64,000 nucleotides of DNA, from positions 202,873 to 266,872 of the forward strand of contig JBMONF010000034.1 in assembly GCA_049323455.1 (NCBI GenBank), given 5' to 3'. Below, piece after piece: positions 18,854-27,399 of this stretch (positions are counted from its first letter, which is position 1; each line of letters starts with the position of its first letter). The stretch is from Hypericibacter sp049323455. GTDB taxonomy: Bacteria > Pseudomonadota > Alphaproteobacteria > Dongiales > Dongiaceae. The position numbers and the translations under genes are program-made. The notes under the pieces are model-generated. The model made no database searches. It saw nothing but the letters and a program-made list of their open reading frames with translations, and had not been told where the DNA came from.

Positions 18854-18891
18854 GCCGGCGCTCCGCCATATAGCCGGCGCTCCGCCATATA
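18854..18891. repeat. 19-bp tandem direct repeat upstream of topA
   Basis: Two perfect adjacent copies of GCCGGCGCTCCGCCATATA (18854-18872, 18873-18891), followed by a partial third (GAGCGCTCCG). They lie 40-78 bp before the topA ATG, where a promoter or operator would be expected; the CATATA ends could act as -10-like hexamers. Confidence 0.75.
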
Positions 18892-18931
18892 TAAATGAGC
18901 GCTCCGTCGCGGGATTGATCTCGAGAGGCCG

Positions 18932-21688
18932 ATGAACGTCGTCGTCGTGGAATCGCCAGCCAAGGCGAAAACCATCAACAAGTATCTCGGCGCCGGTTAC
19001 CGGGTGCTGGCGAGCTTCGGCCATGTCCGCGACTTGCCGCCGAAGGACGGCTCGGTGCGCCCCGACGAGGACTTCGCCATGGACTGGCAGGTCGAGGGCA
19101 AGGCCGAGACGCGCCTCAAGGAGATCGCCAAGGCGGTCAAGGAGGCCGACCGGCTGATCCTCGCCACCGACCCCGATCGCGAGGGGGAAGCCATCTCCTG
19201 GCACATCACCGAGGAGCTGAAGCGGCGCAAGGCGCTGCAGGGCAAGACGGTCGAGCGCGTCGTCTTCAACGAGGTGACGAAGTCGGCGGTGCTCGATGCG
19301 ATGCGCCATCCGCGGACACTCAACCGCGAGCTGGTCGAGGCCTATCTGGCGCGCCGCGCGCTCGATTATCTGGTGGGCTTCACCTTGAGCCCCGTGCTGT
19401 GGCGCAAGCTGCCGGGCAGCCGCTCGGCCGGCCGTGTGCAGTCGGTGGCGCTCCGGCTCATCTGCGAGCGCGAAGCCGAGATCGAAGCCTTCCGCCCGCA
19501 GGAGTTCTGGACCGTCGAAGGCAGGTTTCGCACCGCCGCGGGCCAGATCTTCCCGGCGCGCCTCACCGAGCTCGACGGCCACAAGCTCGAGAAGTTCGAC
19601 ATCCCGACGGCCGCCGACGCCGAGCGCGCCGTCGCCAAGGTGCGCGGCGGCGAGCCCTTTCGCGTGCGCTCGGTCGAGCGCAAGACCGTCCGGCGCAATC
19701 CCTTTCCGCCCTTCACCACCTCGACGCTGCAGCAGGAGGCCTCGCGCAAACTGGGCCTGGGTGCAAGCCGCACCATGCGCATCGCCCAGCGCCTCTACGA
19801 GGGCGTGGATGTCGGCGGCGAGACGGTCGGCCTCATCACCTATATGCGCACCGACGGCGTGCAGCTCTCGCAGGAGGCGATCGCGGCCGCGCGCAAGCTG
19901 ATCCAGGCCGAGCACGGAGCGCGCTACCTGCCGCACGAGCCGCGCCAGTACAGGACCGTGGCCAAGAACGCGCAAGAAGCGCACGAGGCGATTCGCCCCA
20001 GCGACATCGGCCGCAAGCCGGCCGACGTGGCGCGCTATCTGGAGAGCGACGAGGCCCGCCTCTACGAGCTCATCTGGAAGCGCACGGTGGCGAGCCAGAT
20101 GGCGAGCGCCGAGCTCGAGCAGGTCGGTGTCGACATCGAAGCCCACGACCGCTCGGCCGTGCTGCGCGCGACCGGCTCGGTCGTGCGGTTCGACGGCTTC
20201 CTCGCCCTCTATCAGGAGGATCGCGACGATCCGGCCGAGGAGGACGAGAATGGCGGGCGTCTGCCGAGCCTGACCCAAAGCGAGATCCTCGCCTGCGCCG
20301 AGGTCGCGCCCGAGCAGCATTTCACCCAGCCGCCGCCGCGCTATTCCGAAGCGAGCCTCGTCAAGAAGCTCGAGGAGCTCGGCATCGGCCGGCCCTCGAC
20401 CTACGCCTCGATCCTGCAGGTGCTGCAGGATCGCAATTACGTGAGGCTCGACAAGCGCCGCTTCGTGCCCGAGGACCGCGGCCGCGTGGTGACCGCCTTC
20501 CTCAGCAGCTTCTTCAAGCGCTATGTCGAATACAATTTCACCGCCGATCTCGAGAACCAGCTCGACGAGATCTCCGGCGGACGCGTCGACTGGAAGGCGG
20601 TGTTGCGCGACTTCTGGCGCGACTTCTCCGCCGCCGTTGCCGGCACCAAGGACCTGACCATCACCCAAGTCATCGACGAGCTCGACAAGGATCTGGGCCC
20701 GCATTTCTTCCCGGCCCGCGCCGACGGCGGCGACCCGCGGCTCTGCCCTGCCTGCTCCGCCGGCCGGCTCTCGCTCAAGCTCGGCAAGTTCGGCGCCTTC
20801 ATCGGTTGCTCGAACTATCCGGAATGCCGCTATACCCGCCGGCTCGGTGTCGCCAATGGCGAGGGTGAGGCCGCCGAGGCCGACACCGGGCCGAAGCTCC
20901 TGGGCCAAGATTCGTCGGGGCGGCCGGTTTCCTTACGCAAGGGGCCTTACGGCACCTATATCCAGCTCGGCGAACAGGTGCCGGGCGCACCCAAGAAGAA
21001 GAAAAGGGGCAAAGCCAAGGGCAAGGCGAATGGCGAGGCTGAGGCGCCCGAGGCCCCCGAGCCGCCCAAGCCCAAGCGCGTATCGCTGCCGCGCGGGCTC
21101 TCGCCGGCCGACGTCACGCTGGAGAAGGCGCTGGCCCTGCTCTCGCTGCCGCGCGAGTTGGGTCTGCATCCGGAGGACCAGAAGCCGGTCGTGGCCGGCA
21201 TCGGCCGCTTCGGTCCCTACGTCAAGCATGGCGATCGCTACAAGTCGCTCGGCAAGGATGACGACGTGCTGACGATCGGCATGAACCGCGCCGTGGCGCT
21301 GCTGGCGGAAGCACCCTCGGGGCGCGGACGCGCCGCCGCGCCCGGCAAGAAGATCGGCGATCACTCGGACGGCCAGCCCGTCACGCTCCATGCCGGCCGC
21401 TACGGCCATTACGTGAAGCATGGCCGCGTCAATGCCACCCTGCCCAAGGGCATGGACCCCGACAGCATCACGCTGGAGCAGGCGCTCGAGCTCATCGCGG
21501 CGCGCGCGGCGGCCAAGGGCGGCAGTCGCGCGCGCGCCAAGGCGCCCGCCGGCGAGGCCGCGACAGGCGAGGTCGTCTCTCTCGCCAAGGCCGCGAGAGC
21601 CAAGGCGAAGGCGAAAGCCAAGGGCAGGCCCAAGATCAAGGCCAAGGCTAAGCTGCCGGCCAAGGCCGAGGGCGGCGAGGGCGAATAG
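18932..21688 (+). CDS. topA: DNA topoisomerase I
   Basis: 918 residues. TOPRIM domain at 1-120 with ATDPDREGEA (78-87), strand-passage core with catalytic Y304 in LITYMRTDGV, one four-cysteine zinc motif (CPAC...CSNYPEC, about 605-635), then repeated Topo_C modules (KGPYGTYIQLG, GRFGPYVKHGD, GRYGHYVKHGR) and a Lys/Ala-rich basic tail. The enzyme relaxes negative supercoils. It follows dprA closely and is preceded by a 19-bp tandem repeat that could be part of its control region. A typical alphaproteobacterial TopA. Confidence 0.97.
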   Translation: MNVVVVESPAKAKTINKYLGAGYRVLASFGHVRDLPPKDGSVRPDEDFAMDWQVEGKAETRLKEIAKAVKEADRLILATDPDREGEAISWHITEELKRRKALQGKTVERVVFNEVTKSAVLDAMRHPRTLNRELVEAYLARRALDYLVGFTLSPVLWRKLPGSRSAGRVQSVALRLICEREAEIEAFRPQEFWTVEGRFRTAAGQIFPARLTELDGHKLEKFDIPTAADAERAVAKVRGGEPFRVRSVERKTVRRNPFPPFTTSTLQQEASRKLGLGASRTMRIAQRLYEGVDVGGETVGLITYMRTDGVQLSQEAIAAARKLIQAEHGARYLPHEPRQYRTVAKNAQEAHEAIRPSDIGRKPADVARYLESDEARLYELIWKRTVASQMASAELEQVGVDIEAHDRSAVLRATGSVVRFDGFLALYQEDRDDPAEEDENGGRLPSLTQSEILACAEVAPEQHFTQPPPRYSEASLVKKLEELGIGRPSTYASILQVLQDRNYVRLDKRRFVPEDRGRVVTAFLSSFFKRYVEYNFTADLENQLDEISGGRVDWKAVLRDFWRDFSAAVAGTKDLTITQVIDELDKDLGPHFFPARADGGDPRLCPACSAGRLSLKLGKFGAFIGCSNYPECRYTRRLGVANGEGEAAEADTGPKLLGQDSSGRPVSLRKGPYGTYIQLGEQVPGAPKKKKRGKAKGKANGEAEAPEAPEPPKPKRVSLPRGLSPADVTLEKALALLSLPRELGLHPEDQKPVVAGIGRFGPYVKHGDRYKSLGKDDDVLTIGMNRAVALLAEAPSGRGRAAAPGKKIGDHSDGQPVTLHAGRYGHYVKHGRVNATLPKGMDPDSITLEQALELIAARAAAKGGSRARAKAPAGEAATGEVVSLAKAARAKAKAKAKGRPKIKAKAKLPAKAEGGEGE

Positions 21689-21809
21689 GATCGATTCGTC
21701 CGCGTTCGGGTCCGCTTTCCGCGGGCCGGTCCGCCGCCTGCCGACAAGAGCCGGCCGCCTCTGCTATGGTGAAGGGCGGTTTCCCCTTCATCATTCGAGG
21801 TGCGATCTC

Positions 21810-22106
21810 ATGGCCGACACGCCCAAGGCCCAGCCGACGCTTCAGGTCGATAACGACCGCGTCCGCGTCATCCAGTGGCGCTTTGCTCCGGGTGCCGAGA
21901 CCGGCTGGCACCGGCACGAGTACGACTATGTCGTGGTGCCGTTGACCACAGGCAGGCTCAAGCTGTTCGACGGCAAGGAGGAGCGCTTTGCCGAGCTCGA
22001 AACCGGCCGCTCCTACTATCGCCCGCTCGGCGTCGAGCATAACGTGACCAACGCCAACCCTTACGAATTCACCTTCGTCGAGATCGAGTTCAAAGCCGGC
22101 GCCTAG
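21810..22106 (+). CDS. Small single-domain cupin protein
   Basis: 98 residues making one beta-barrel cupin. Motif 1 is GWHRHEYDYVVVPLTTG (32-48, H34 and H36) and motif 2 includes GVEHNVTN (74-81, H77), giving the expected three-His metal site. Function within the cupin superfamily is open: sensory, isomerase and oxygenase members exist at this size. It lies between topA and rnr in the same orientation, 29 bp ahead of rnr, and could be cotranscribed with it. Confidence 0.8.
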   Translation: MADTPKAQPTLQVDNDRVRVIQWRFAPGAETGWHRHEYDYVVVPLTTGRLKLFDGKEERFAELETGRSYYRPLGVEHNVTNANPYEFTFVEIEFKAGA

Positions 22107-22135
22107 GCGCGAGCGCGCGAGGACCTGCAAGCCCG

Positions 22136-24484
22136 ATGGCCCGACAGAAGAAGAAAGACGTCCCGCTGCCCACGCGCGAGCAGGTGCTGGAGTTCATCCG
22201 CACCAGCCCCACGCCGGTCGGCAAGCGCGAGATCGCGCGCGCCTTCCAGGTCAAAGGCGGTGATCGTGTCGAGCTCAAGGCCATGCTGAAGGACCTGGCC
22301 GAAAGCGGCGAGATCGAGCGCGGGCGCAAACGCCGCTTGGGCGCCCCGGGTGCCCTGCCCGAGGTGGCGGTGCTGGTGATCGAGGGACCGGACCCCGATG
22401 GCGATCTTCTCGCGCGCCCCGTCTCCTGGCCGCCCGACGAGGCGGCGCCGAGAATCGAGGTGGCGCCCGAGCGACGCGGCGCGCCGGCCCTGGGTCCCGG
22501 CGATCGCATTCTCGCCCGCCTCGCCCGCACCGGCGCCGACAGCTACACCGCCCATCTCATCCGCCAGCTGGTCGGCCAGCCCACGCGCGTGGTGGGCATC
22601 TTCGAGCGCCATCCCGAGGGTGGCGGCCGGCTCAGGCCGACCGACCGGCGCGTGAAGGCGGAATACCGCATCCTGCCGCAGCATGCGGGCGGGGCGGAGC
22701 CCGGCGAGCTGGTGGCGGTCGAGGTGCTGCACACCCATCGCACCGGACATCTGCAAGGCCGCGTCGCCGAGCGGCTGGGTCGCTTCGGCGAGCCCCGCAC
22801 CATCAGCCTGATCGCCATCGCCGAGCAGGAAATCCCGACCCGCTTCTCCGAAGCGGCGCTCGCCGAAGCCGCAGCGGCGCAAGGCGTCACGCTCGGCACC
22901 CGCACCGACCTGCGCGACCTGCCGCTCGTCACCATCGACGGCGCGGATGCGCGCGACTTCGACGACGCGGTCTGGGCTGCCCCCGACGAGAACCCGAACA
23001 ACCCCGGCGGCTGGCAGGCGGTGGTGGCGATCGCCGATGTGGCCCATTACGTCCCGGCCGGCTCCGCCCTTGACCGCGCGGCGCGCGAACGCGGCAATTC
23101 GGTCTATTTCCCCGACCGCGTCGTGCCGATGCTGCCCGAGGCGCTCTCCAACGGCTGGTGCTCGCTCAAGCCCAAGGAGGATCGCGGCTGCCTCGCCGTG
23201 CGCATGACCTTCGACGCCCGCGGCCGCAAGCTCGGGCATCGTTTCTATCGCGGGCTGATGCGCTCGGCCGCGCGTCTCACCTACGACCAGGTCCAGGCCG
23301 CGGCCGACGGCCGGTCCGACGATGTCACCGGACCGCTCATGGAGCCTGTCATCCGGCCGCTTTACGGCGCCTTCCGCGCGCTCCTCGAGGACCGCGAGCG
23401 GCGCGGCACGCTCGAGCTCGACATCCCCGAGCGCCGCGTCGTGCTCGATGCGGACGGCCGCATCCTGCGCATCGTCCCGCGCGAGCGGCTCGACAGCCAT
23501 CGGCTGATCGAGGAATTCATGATCGCCGCCAACGTGGCCGCGGCGGAGACGCTCGAGCTCAAGCAGCAGCCGGTGATGTATCGCGTGCACGATCAGCCCG
23601 ATCCGGTGAAGATCGAGGCGCTGCGCGAGAGCCTGGGCGGGCTTGGGCTCCATCTGGCGAAGGGCCAGGTGCTGCGGCCTAAGCTTTTTACCGACCTGCT
23701 GCTGCGGGCCAAGCCTACGCCCTATGCGGCCATGGTCCACGATCTGGTGCTGCGCACCCAGGCGCAGGCCGTCTATAGCCCGCAAAATCTCGGCCATTTC
23801 GGGCTGGCGCTCGCGCGCTATGCCCATTTCACCTCGCCGATCCGACGCTATGCGGATCTCCTGGTCCATCGCGCTCTCATCAATGCGCATCGTTTCGGCG
23901 AGGACGGCCTGCCGGCCGACGCGGCCGCGCATTTCGAGACGCTCGGCCAGCATATCTCGTCGACCGAGCGGCGCGCCGCGGCGGCCGAGCGCGACGCGCT
24001 CGACCGCTATTGCGCCGCCTTCCTGGCGGATCGCGAAGGCCAGGTCTTTGCCGGCCGCATCAACGGCGTCACCCGCTTCGGCCTGTTCGTGACGCTCGAG
24101 GAGAGCGGCGCCAACGGCCTGGTGCCCATGGGCAGCCTGCCCAACGACTGGTACGACCATGACGAGCGCGCCCATGCCTTGATCGGCCGGCGCTGGGGCC
24201 GGGAATACCGATTGGGCGAACCGGTCCATCTGCGCCTGGTCGAGACCGACCCCGTCACCGGGGGCCTCCTGTTCCATATTGTCGAGGCGGAGGCCGCCGA
24301 AGCCCCCTGGGAAAGGCCGCCCGCCCTGGCCCCCGGTCGCCCGCGCCATCCGGGCCGGCCCGCGGGCAAAAAACGCGGCAAGCCCGGCCCCGGCGGCCGC
24401 CCGGGGAGGGCCAAGGGCGCCGCCAGTGCGAGCAAGTCGCGGCCCGGCGCCAGGAAGGCCAAACGGCGGGGGAGACGCCGCTAG
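22136..24484 (+). CDS. rnr: Ribonuclease R
   Basis: 782 residues. N-terminal winged-helix (EQVLEFIRTSPTPVGKREIA), cold-shock domains, a large RNB catalytic domain with DGADARDFDDAVWA (clustered Asp metal ligands), LTYDQVQAA and SPIRRYADLLVHR, a C-terminal S1 domain (FAGRINGVTRFGLFVTLEES) and a Lys/Arg/Pro-rich tail of about 60 residues. It degrades structured RNA 3'-to-5'. The basic tail resembles the one on TopA just upstream. Start ATG is supported by the charged opening ARQKKKDVPLP. Confidence 0.96.
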   Translation: MARQKKKDVPLPTREQVLEFIRTSPTPVGKREIARAFQVKGGDRVELKAMLKDLAESGEIERGRKRRLGAPGALPEVAVLVIEGPDPDGDLLARPVSWPPDEAAPRIEVAPERRGAPALGPGDRILARLARTGADSYTAHLIRQLVGQPTRVVGIFERHPEGGGRLRPTDRRVKAEYRILPQHAGGAEPGELVAVEVLHTHRTGHLQGRVAERLGRFGEPRTISLIAIAEQEIPTRFSEAALAEAAAAQGVTLGTRTDLRDLPLVTIDGADARDFDDAVWAAPDENPNNPGGWQAVVAIADVAHYVPAGSALDRAARERGNSVYFPDRVVPMLPEALSNGWCSLKPKEDRGCLAVRMTFDARGRKLGHRFYRGLMRSAARLTYDQVQAAADGRSDDVTGPLMEPVIRPLYGAFRALLEDRERRGTLELDIPERRVVLDADGRILRIVPRERLDSHRLIEEFMIAANVAAAETLELKQQPVMYRVHDQPDPVKIEALRESLGGLGLHLAKGQVLRPKLFTDLLLRAKPTPYAAMVHDLVLRTQAQAVYSPQNLGHFGLALARYAHFTSPIRRYADLLVHRALINAHRFGEDGLPADAAAHFETLGQHISSTERRAAAAERDALDRYCAAFLADREGQVFAGRINGVTRFGLFVTLEESGANGLVPMGSLPNDWYDHDERAHALIGRRWGREYRLGEPVHLRLVETDPVTGGLLFHIVEAEAAEAPWERPPALAPGRPRHPGRPAGKKRGKPGPGGRPGRAKGAASASKSRPGARKAKRRGRRR

Positions 24485-24671
24485 CCGACGACCAGCGCAG
24501 GCGCCTTTACTTCCCGTCAACGCGCCCCGATCAAGCTCCTGGACGATTCAACAGGGCTGATTTTCCCAGGCTGCACTCCCCAAATGGGGATTCTTTGCTA
24601 TGTTGATAGTCGTGATCCGGCAGGATTACTTCGACCTGGCTCCGATCGATCGGACGGATGAGGGCACCCGC

Positions 24672-26267
24672 ATGAGGGGCAGCCTGTGGAAACGCGCGCG
24701 GCGGTTCGCTCCGCTGCTCGCGAGTGTGATGTGGCTCGCCCTCGCCGGCTGCGGCAGCACCGGTCCGTCGGCAACGAGCGCGGCCGACCGCGACGAAACG
24801 CGCGACATGTTCGTGACGGGCATGAGCGACATCGACGCGGTCTATATCGATCGCGTCGATCTCGGCGACATCGCCGCCGCGGGACTGAAGCGTCTCGACG
24901 AAATCGATCCGTCCGTTGCGCTCGTGCGCGCAGGTAGCAAGCTCGAGCTCGAGATCGGCGGCAAAGAGGTCGCGATCTTCGAGGCCCCGGCGCCCGACGC
25001 TGCGGCCGATTGGGGCGTGCTCGCGGCCGGCTACGTGGAAGCGGCGCGGCAGGCCTCGCCGAAGCTGGCCGACGCGCCCAATGAAAAGATTTACGAAACC
25101 GTCTTCGACGGCATGGTGTCGAAGCTCGACGGGTTCTCGCGCTATGCCAGCGCGGCCGATGCCGCGGAAAACCGCGCCTCGCGCGAAGGCTTCGGGGGCA
25201 TCGGCGTGCGCGTGGCGGTGGCCGACGGCAAAGTCCGCATCGTCTCGGTCATGAATTACACGCCGGCACAGCGTGCCGGCCTCCAGCCCGACGACATCAT
25301 CACCGCCATCGACGGCCAAGAGGTTGCCGGCCTCGATCAGCGCAACGTCATCGACGAATTGCGCGGGCCGGTCGGCAGCCGCGTCGAGCTGACGGTGCAG
25401 CGCGGCGACACGGGCGCACCGCTCACCGTGACGCTGTCACGCGCCCATGTGGTGCCCGAAACGGTGGTCTATCACCCCGAGGGCAACGTCGCCTACTTCC
25501 ATGTCTATGGCTTCAATTCCGACACGGCCGAAAGCTTCGCCCGCGAAATCTCACATGCCAAGGCCGAGATCGGTCCGGATCTCTCCGGCATCGTGCTGGA
25601 CCTTCGCGGCGATCCGGGCGGCCTCCTCGACGAGGCCGTCGCCGTGGCCGATCTCTTCATGCAGGACGGGCGGATCGTCTCCACCCACGGCCGTCATCCC
25701 GACAGCCATCAATATTTCGAGGCCACCGCCGGCGACGTGGCCGACGGCAGGCCCATCGTCGTGCTGATCAACGGCAATTCCGCCTCCGCATCCGAAATCG
25801 TGGCGGCGGCGCTGCAGGATAGCGGGCGCGCCGTCGTGGTCGGCAGCAATTCCTACGGCAAGGGCACGGTGCAGACGGTGCTGCGTCTGCCGAACTCCGG
25901 CGAGTTGACCCTCACCTGGGCGCGCTTCCATGCCCCGTCCGGCTACACCCTCAACAAACTGGGCGTGCTGCCGTCGATTTGCACCAGCGGGCGCGATGCC
26001 CGCGAATTGATCGCCGATCTGCGCAACGGACGGCTCCGCCCCATCCCGATCGCGCAGCGCAACGCACTCGTGCCCACCGACACGGCGGCGATGAACCGGC
26101 TGCGCCAGTCCTGCCCGCAGGTGAAGTCAGAGCCGTCCGGCGACCTGGACGTGGCGCTCGCCTTGATCCGTCAGCCGCTCCTTTACGCCAAGGCGCTCGC
26201 GCTCGGCGAGCCGCTCTCTCCCGCGGTCTCGGCGGAGGCCGCCGCCGTCACCGGGTCCCAGCCCTGA
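24672..26267 (+). CDS. S41-family C-terminal processing protease, lipoprotein
   Basis: 531 residues. A lipoprotein signal ends in LAGC (Cys27), so the mature protein is lipid-anchored. A PDZ domain spans about 170-258 (FGGIGVRVAVADGKVRIVSV). The tail-specific protease core carries the catalytic dyad S372 (NGNSASASEI) and K397 (YGKGTVQ), 25 residues apart as in Prc. It probably trims or degrades periplasmic proteins. The ATG giving the signal peptide is chosen over one 24 codons upstream. The Nudix gene begins about 17 bp after its stop. Confidence 0.9.
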   Translation: MRGSLWKRARRFAPLLASVMWLALAGCGSTGPSATSAADRDETRDMFVTGMSDIDAVYIDRVDLGDIAAAGLKRLDEIDPSVALVRAGSKLELEIGGKEVAIFEAPAPDAAADWGVLAAGYVEAARQASPKLADAPNEKIYETVFDGMVSKLDGFSRYASAADAAENRASREGFGGIGVRVAVADGKVRIVSVMNYTPAQRAGLQPDDIITAIDGQEVAGLDQRNVIDELRGPVGSRVELTVQRGDTGAPLTVTLSRAHVVPETVVYHPEGNVAYFHVYGFNSDTAESFAREISHAKAEIGPDLSGIVLDLRGDPGGLLDEAVAVADLFMQDGRIVSTHGRHPDSHQYFEATAGDVADGRPIVVLINGNSASASEIVAAALQDSGRAVVVGSNSYGKGTVQTVLRLPNSGELTLTWARFHAPSGYTLNKLGVLPSICTSGRDARELIADLRNGRLRPIPIAQRNALVPTDTAAMNRLRQSCPQVKSEPSGDLDVALALIRQPLLYAKALALGEPLSPAVSAEAAAVTGSQP

Positions 26268-26284
26268 GCGAGCCATTGCGCGTC

Positions 26285-26971
26285 GTGCGGCCCGTCGATG
26301 CCGCGGGTCTCGTGCTGCTGCGCGAGGGACCGCGCGGTCCCGAGGTGCTGATGGGCCGGCGGCACCGCAAGGCCAAATTCCTGCCCGACATCTATGTCTT
26401 TCCCGGTGGCCGGGTCGAGCCGCAAGACCGGCTGCCTTCCGGGTTCGAGGAGCATCTGGCGCCGGAGGTCGAGACGGCGTTGCGGCGCGCCGCCCCGCGC
26501 AAGCGCCCCGCCGCTTTCCTGCGCGCCGCCATCCGCGAGACCTTCGAGGAGACCGGCCTGCTGCTCGGCGAGGCGGTGTCCTGTCAGCCGGTCATCGACG
26601 GCCGGCATGGGGAGGTATGGCGCCACTTTTCGGCGCGTGGCCTGCGCCCGCGCTTCGAAGCCCTCGATTTCGTCTGTCGGGCGATCACGCCGCGCGGCTC
26701 GCATCGGCGCTTCAATACGCGCTTCTTTCTCGCCGACGGCGCGGCTGCGGCCGGCAATATCGCTGGCGACGGCGAACTCGAGGATCTGGCCTGGCGGCGC
26801 GTCGAAGCCATGGCCGAGCTCCCGATCGTGGACGTGACCGAGTTCGTGTTGGGCGAAGCGCTCCGGCGCTGGCGCCGCGGCCATCGACCGGGTGCCGAGC
26901 CGCCTGCCTTATTAAGGTATATCAACGATGTAATGGTCGTTGAGCCGAACCGGCCCCGGCTGCGAGGCTGA
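26285..26971 (+). CDS. Nudix hydrolase (NUDT7/19-like, with expanded Nudix box)
   Basis: About 228 residues from a GTG start. DIYVFPGGRVEP and AAIRETFEETGLLLG form the Nudix box, but some 35 residues separate the first Gly/Glu part from REtfEEtG. The same insertion is seen in the NUDT7/8/19 and CoA-pyrophosphatase-like branch, so CoA esters or nucleotide-diphosphate compounds are likely substrates. No in-frame ATG lies between the protease stop and the conserved region, so GTG 26285 (or TTG 26276) is inferred. Probably cotranscribed with the S41 protease. Confidence 0.78.
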   Translation: MRPVDAAGLVLLREGPRGPEVLMGRRHRKAKFLPDIYVFPGGRVEPQDRLPSGFEEHLAPEVETALRRAAPRKRPAAFLRAAIRETFEETGLLLGEAVSCQPVIDGRHGEVWRHFSARGLRPRFEALDFVCRAITPRGSHRRFNTRFFLADGAAAAGNIAGDGELEDLAWRRVEAMAELPIVDVTEFVLGEALRRWRRGHRPGAEPPALLRYINDVMVVEPNRPRLRG

Positions 26972-27006
26972 GCGCTCTCGATACCCCGGACCCGACCCCG
27001 CGGAAC

Positions 27007-27034
27007 TTGACAGGACCCTGAAAAACCTTATCTT
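27007..27034 (+). promoter_or_regulatory. Sigma70-type promoter of rpmG
   Basis: A consensus TTGACA (27007-27012) and TATCTT (27029-27034) separated by 16 bp, 36-63 bp before the rpmG ATG. This is the best-looking promoter in the window. Confidence 0.7.
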
Positions 27035-27069
27035 GCGCCGCCTGAATTCGAAGGCTTAGGAGCGGCCCC

Positions 27070-27237
27070 ATGGCCAAGAGCGCAACCATCCTCGTCAAAC
27101 TGGTCAGCACGGCCGACACCGGCTTCTACTACGTGACCAAGAAAAACCCGCGCACCTCGACCGAGAAGCTCGAGTTCAAGAAGTACGACCCGGTCGTGCG
27201 CAAGCACGTCCCCTTCAAGGAAGGCAAGATCAAGTAG
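27070..27237 (+). CDS. rpmG: 50S ribosomal protein L33
   Basis: 55 residues, beginning MAKSATILVKLVSTADTGFY and ending PFKEGKIK, a textbook alphaproteobacterial L33. It lacks the two CxxC zinc pairs, so it is the zinc-independent form. It sits alone between a near-consensus promoter and an intrinsic terminator. Confidence 0.95.
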   Translation: MAKSATILVKLVSTADTGFYYVTKKNPRTSTEKLEFKKYDPVVRKHVPFKEGKIK

Positions 27238-27284
27238 GGCCGCGAGCGGGCTCGGACCCGCTTTGTCGCGACAACGGTCTTCAG

Positions 27285-27323
27285 GGCCGCGCCGTCGAGA
27301 CGACGGGCGCGGCCTTCGATTTT
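27285..27323 (+). terminator. Intrinsic terminator after rpmG
   Basis: A 13-bp GC-rich stem (27285-27297 with 27301-27314, one bulged G, loop AGA) followed by TTCGATTTT. It lies 47 bp beyond the rpmG stop. Confidence 0.7.
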
Positions 27324-27399
27324 CCAGGGGATTGATCGGAGGCCGGGGACAGATCGGTGGTCGGACTGCGGCCGGAATCAGGCGCCCCCTCGCGGGGTT

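Noticed and set aside
24541..24600. Short CCCC-AAAT-GGGG hairpin followed by ATTCTTT after rnr as a terminator
   Set aside because: The stem is only four to five base pairs and the T tract is broken, too weak to call.
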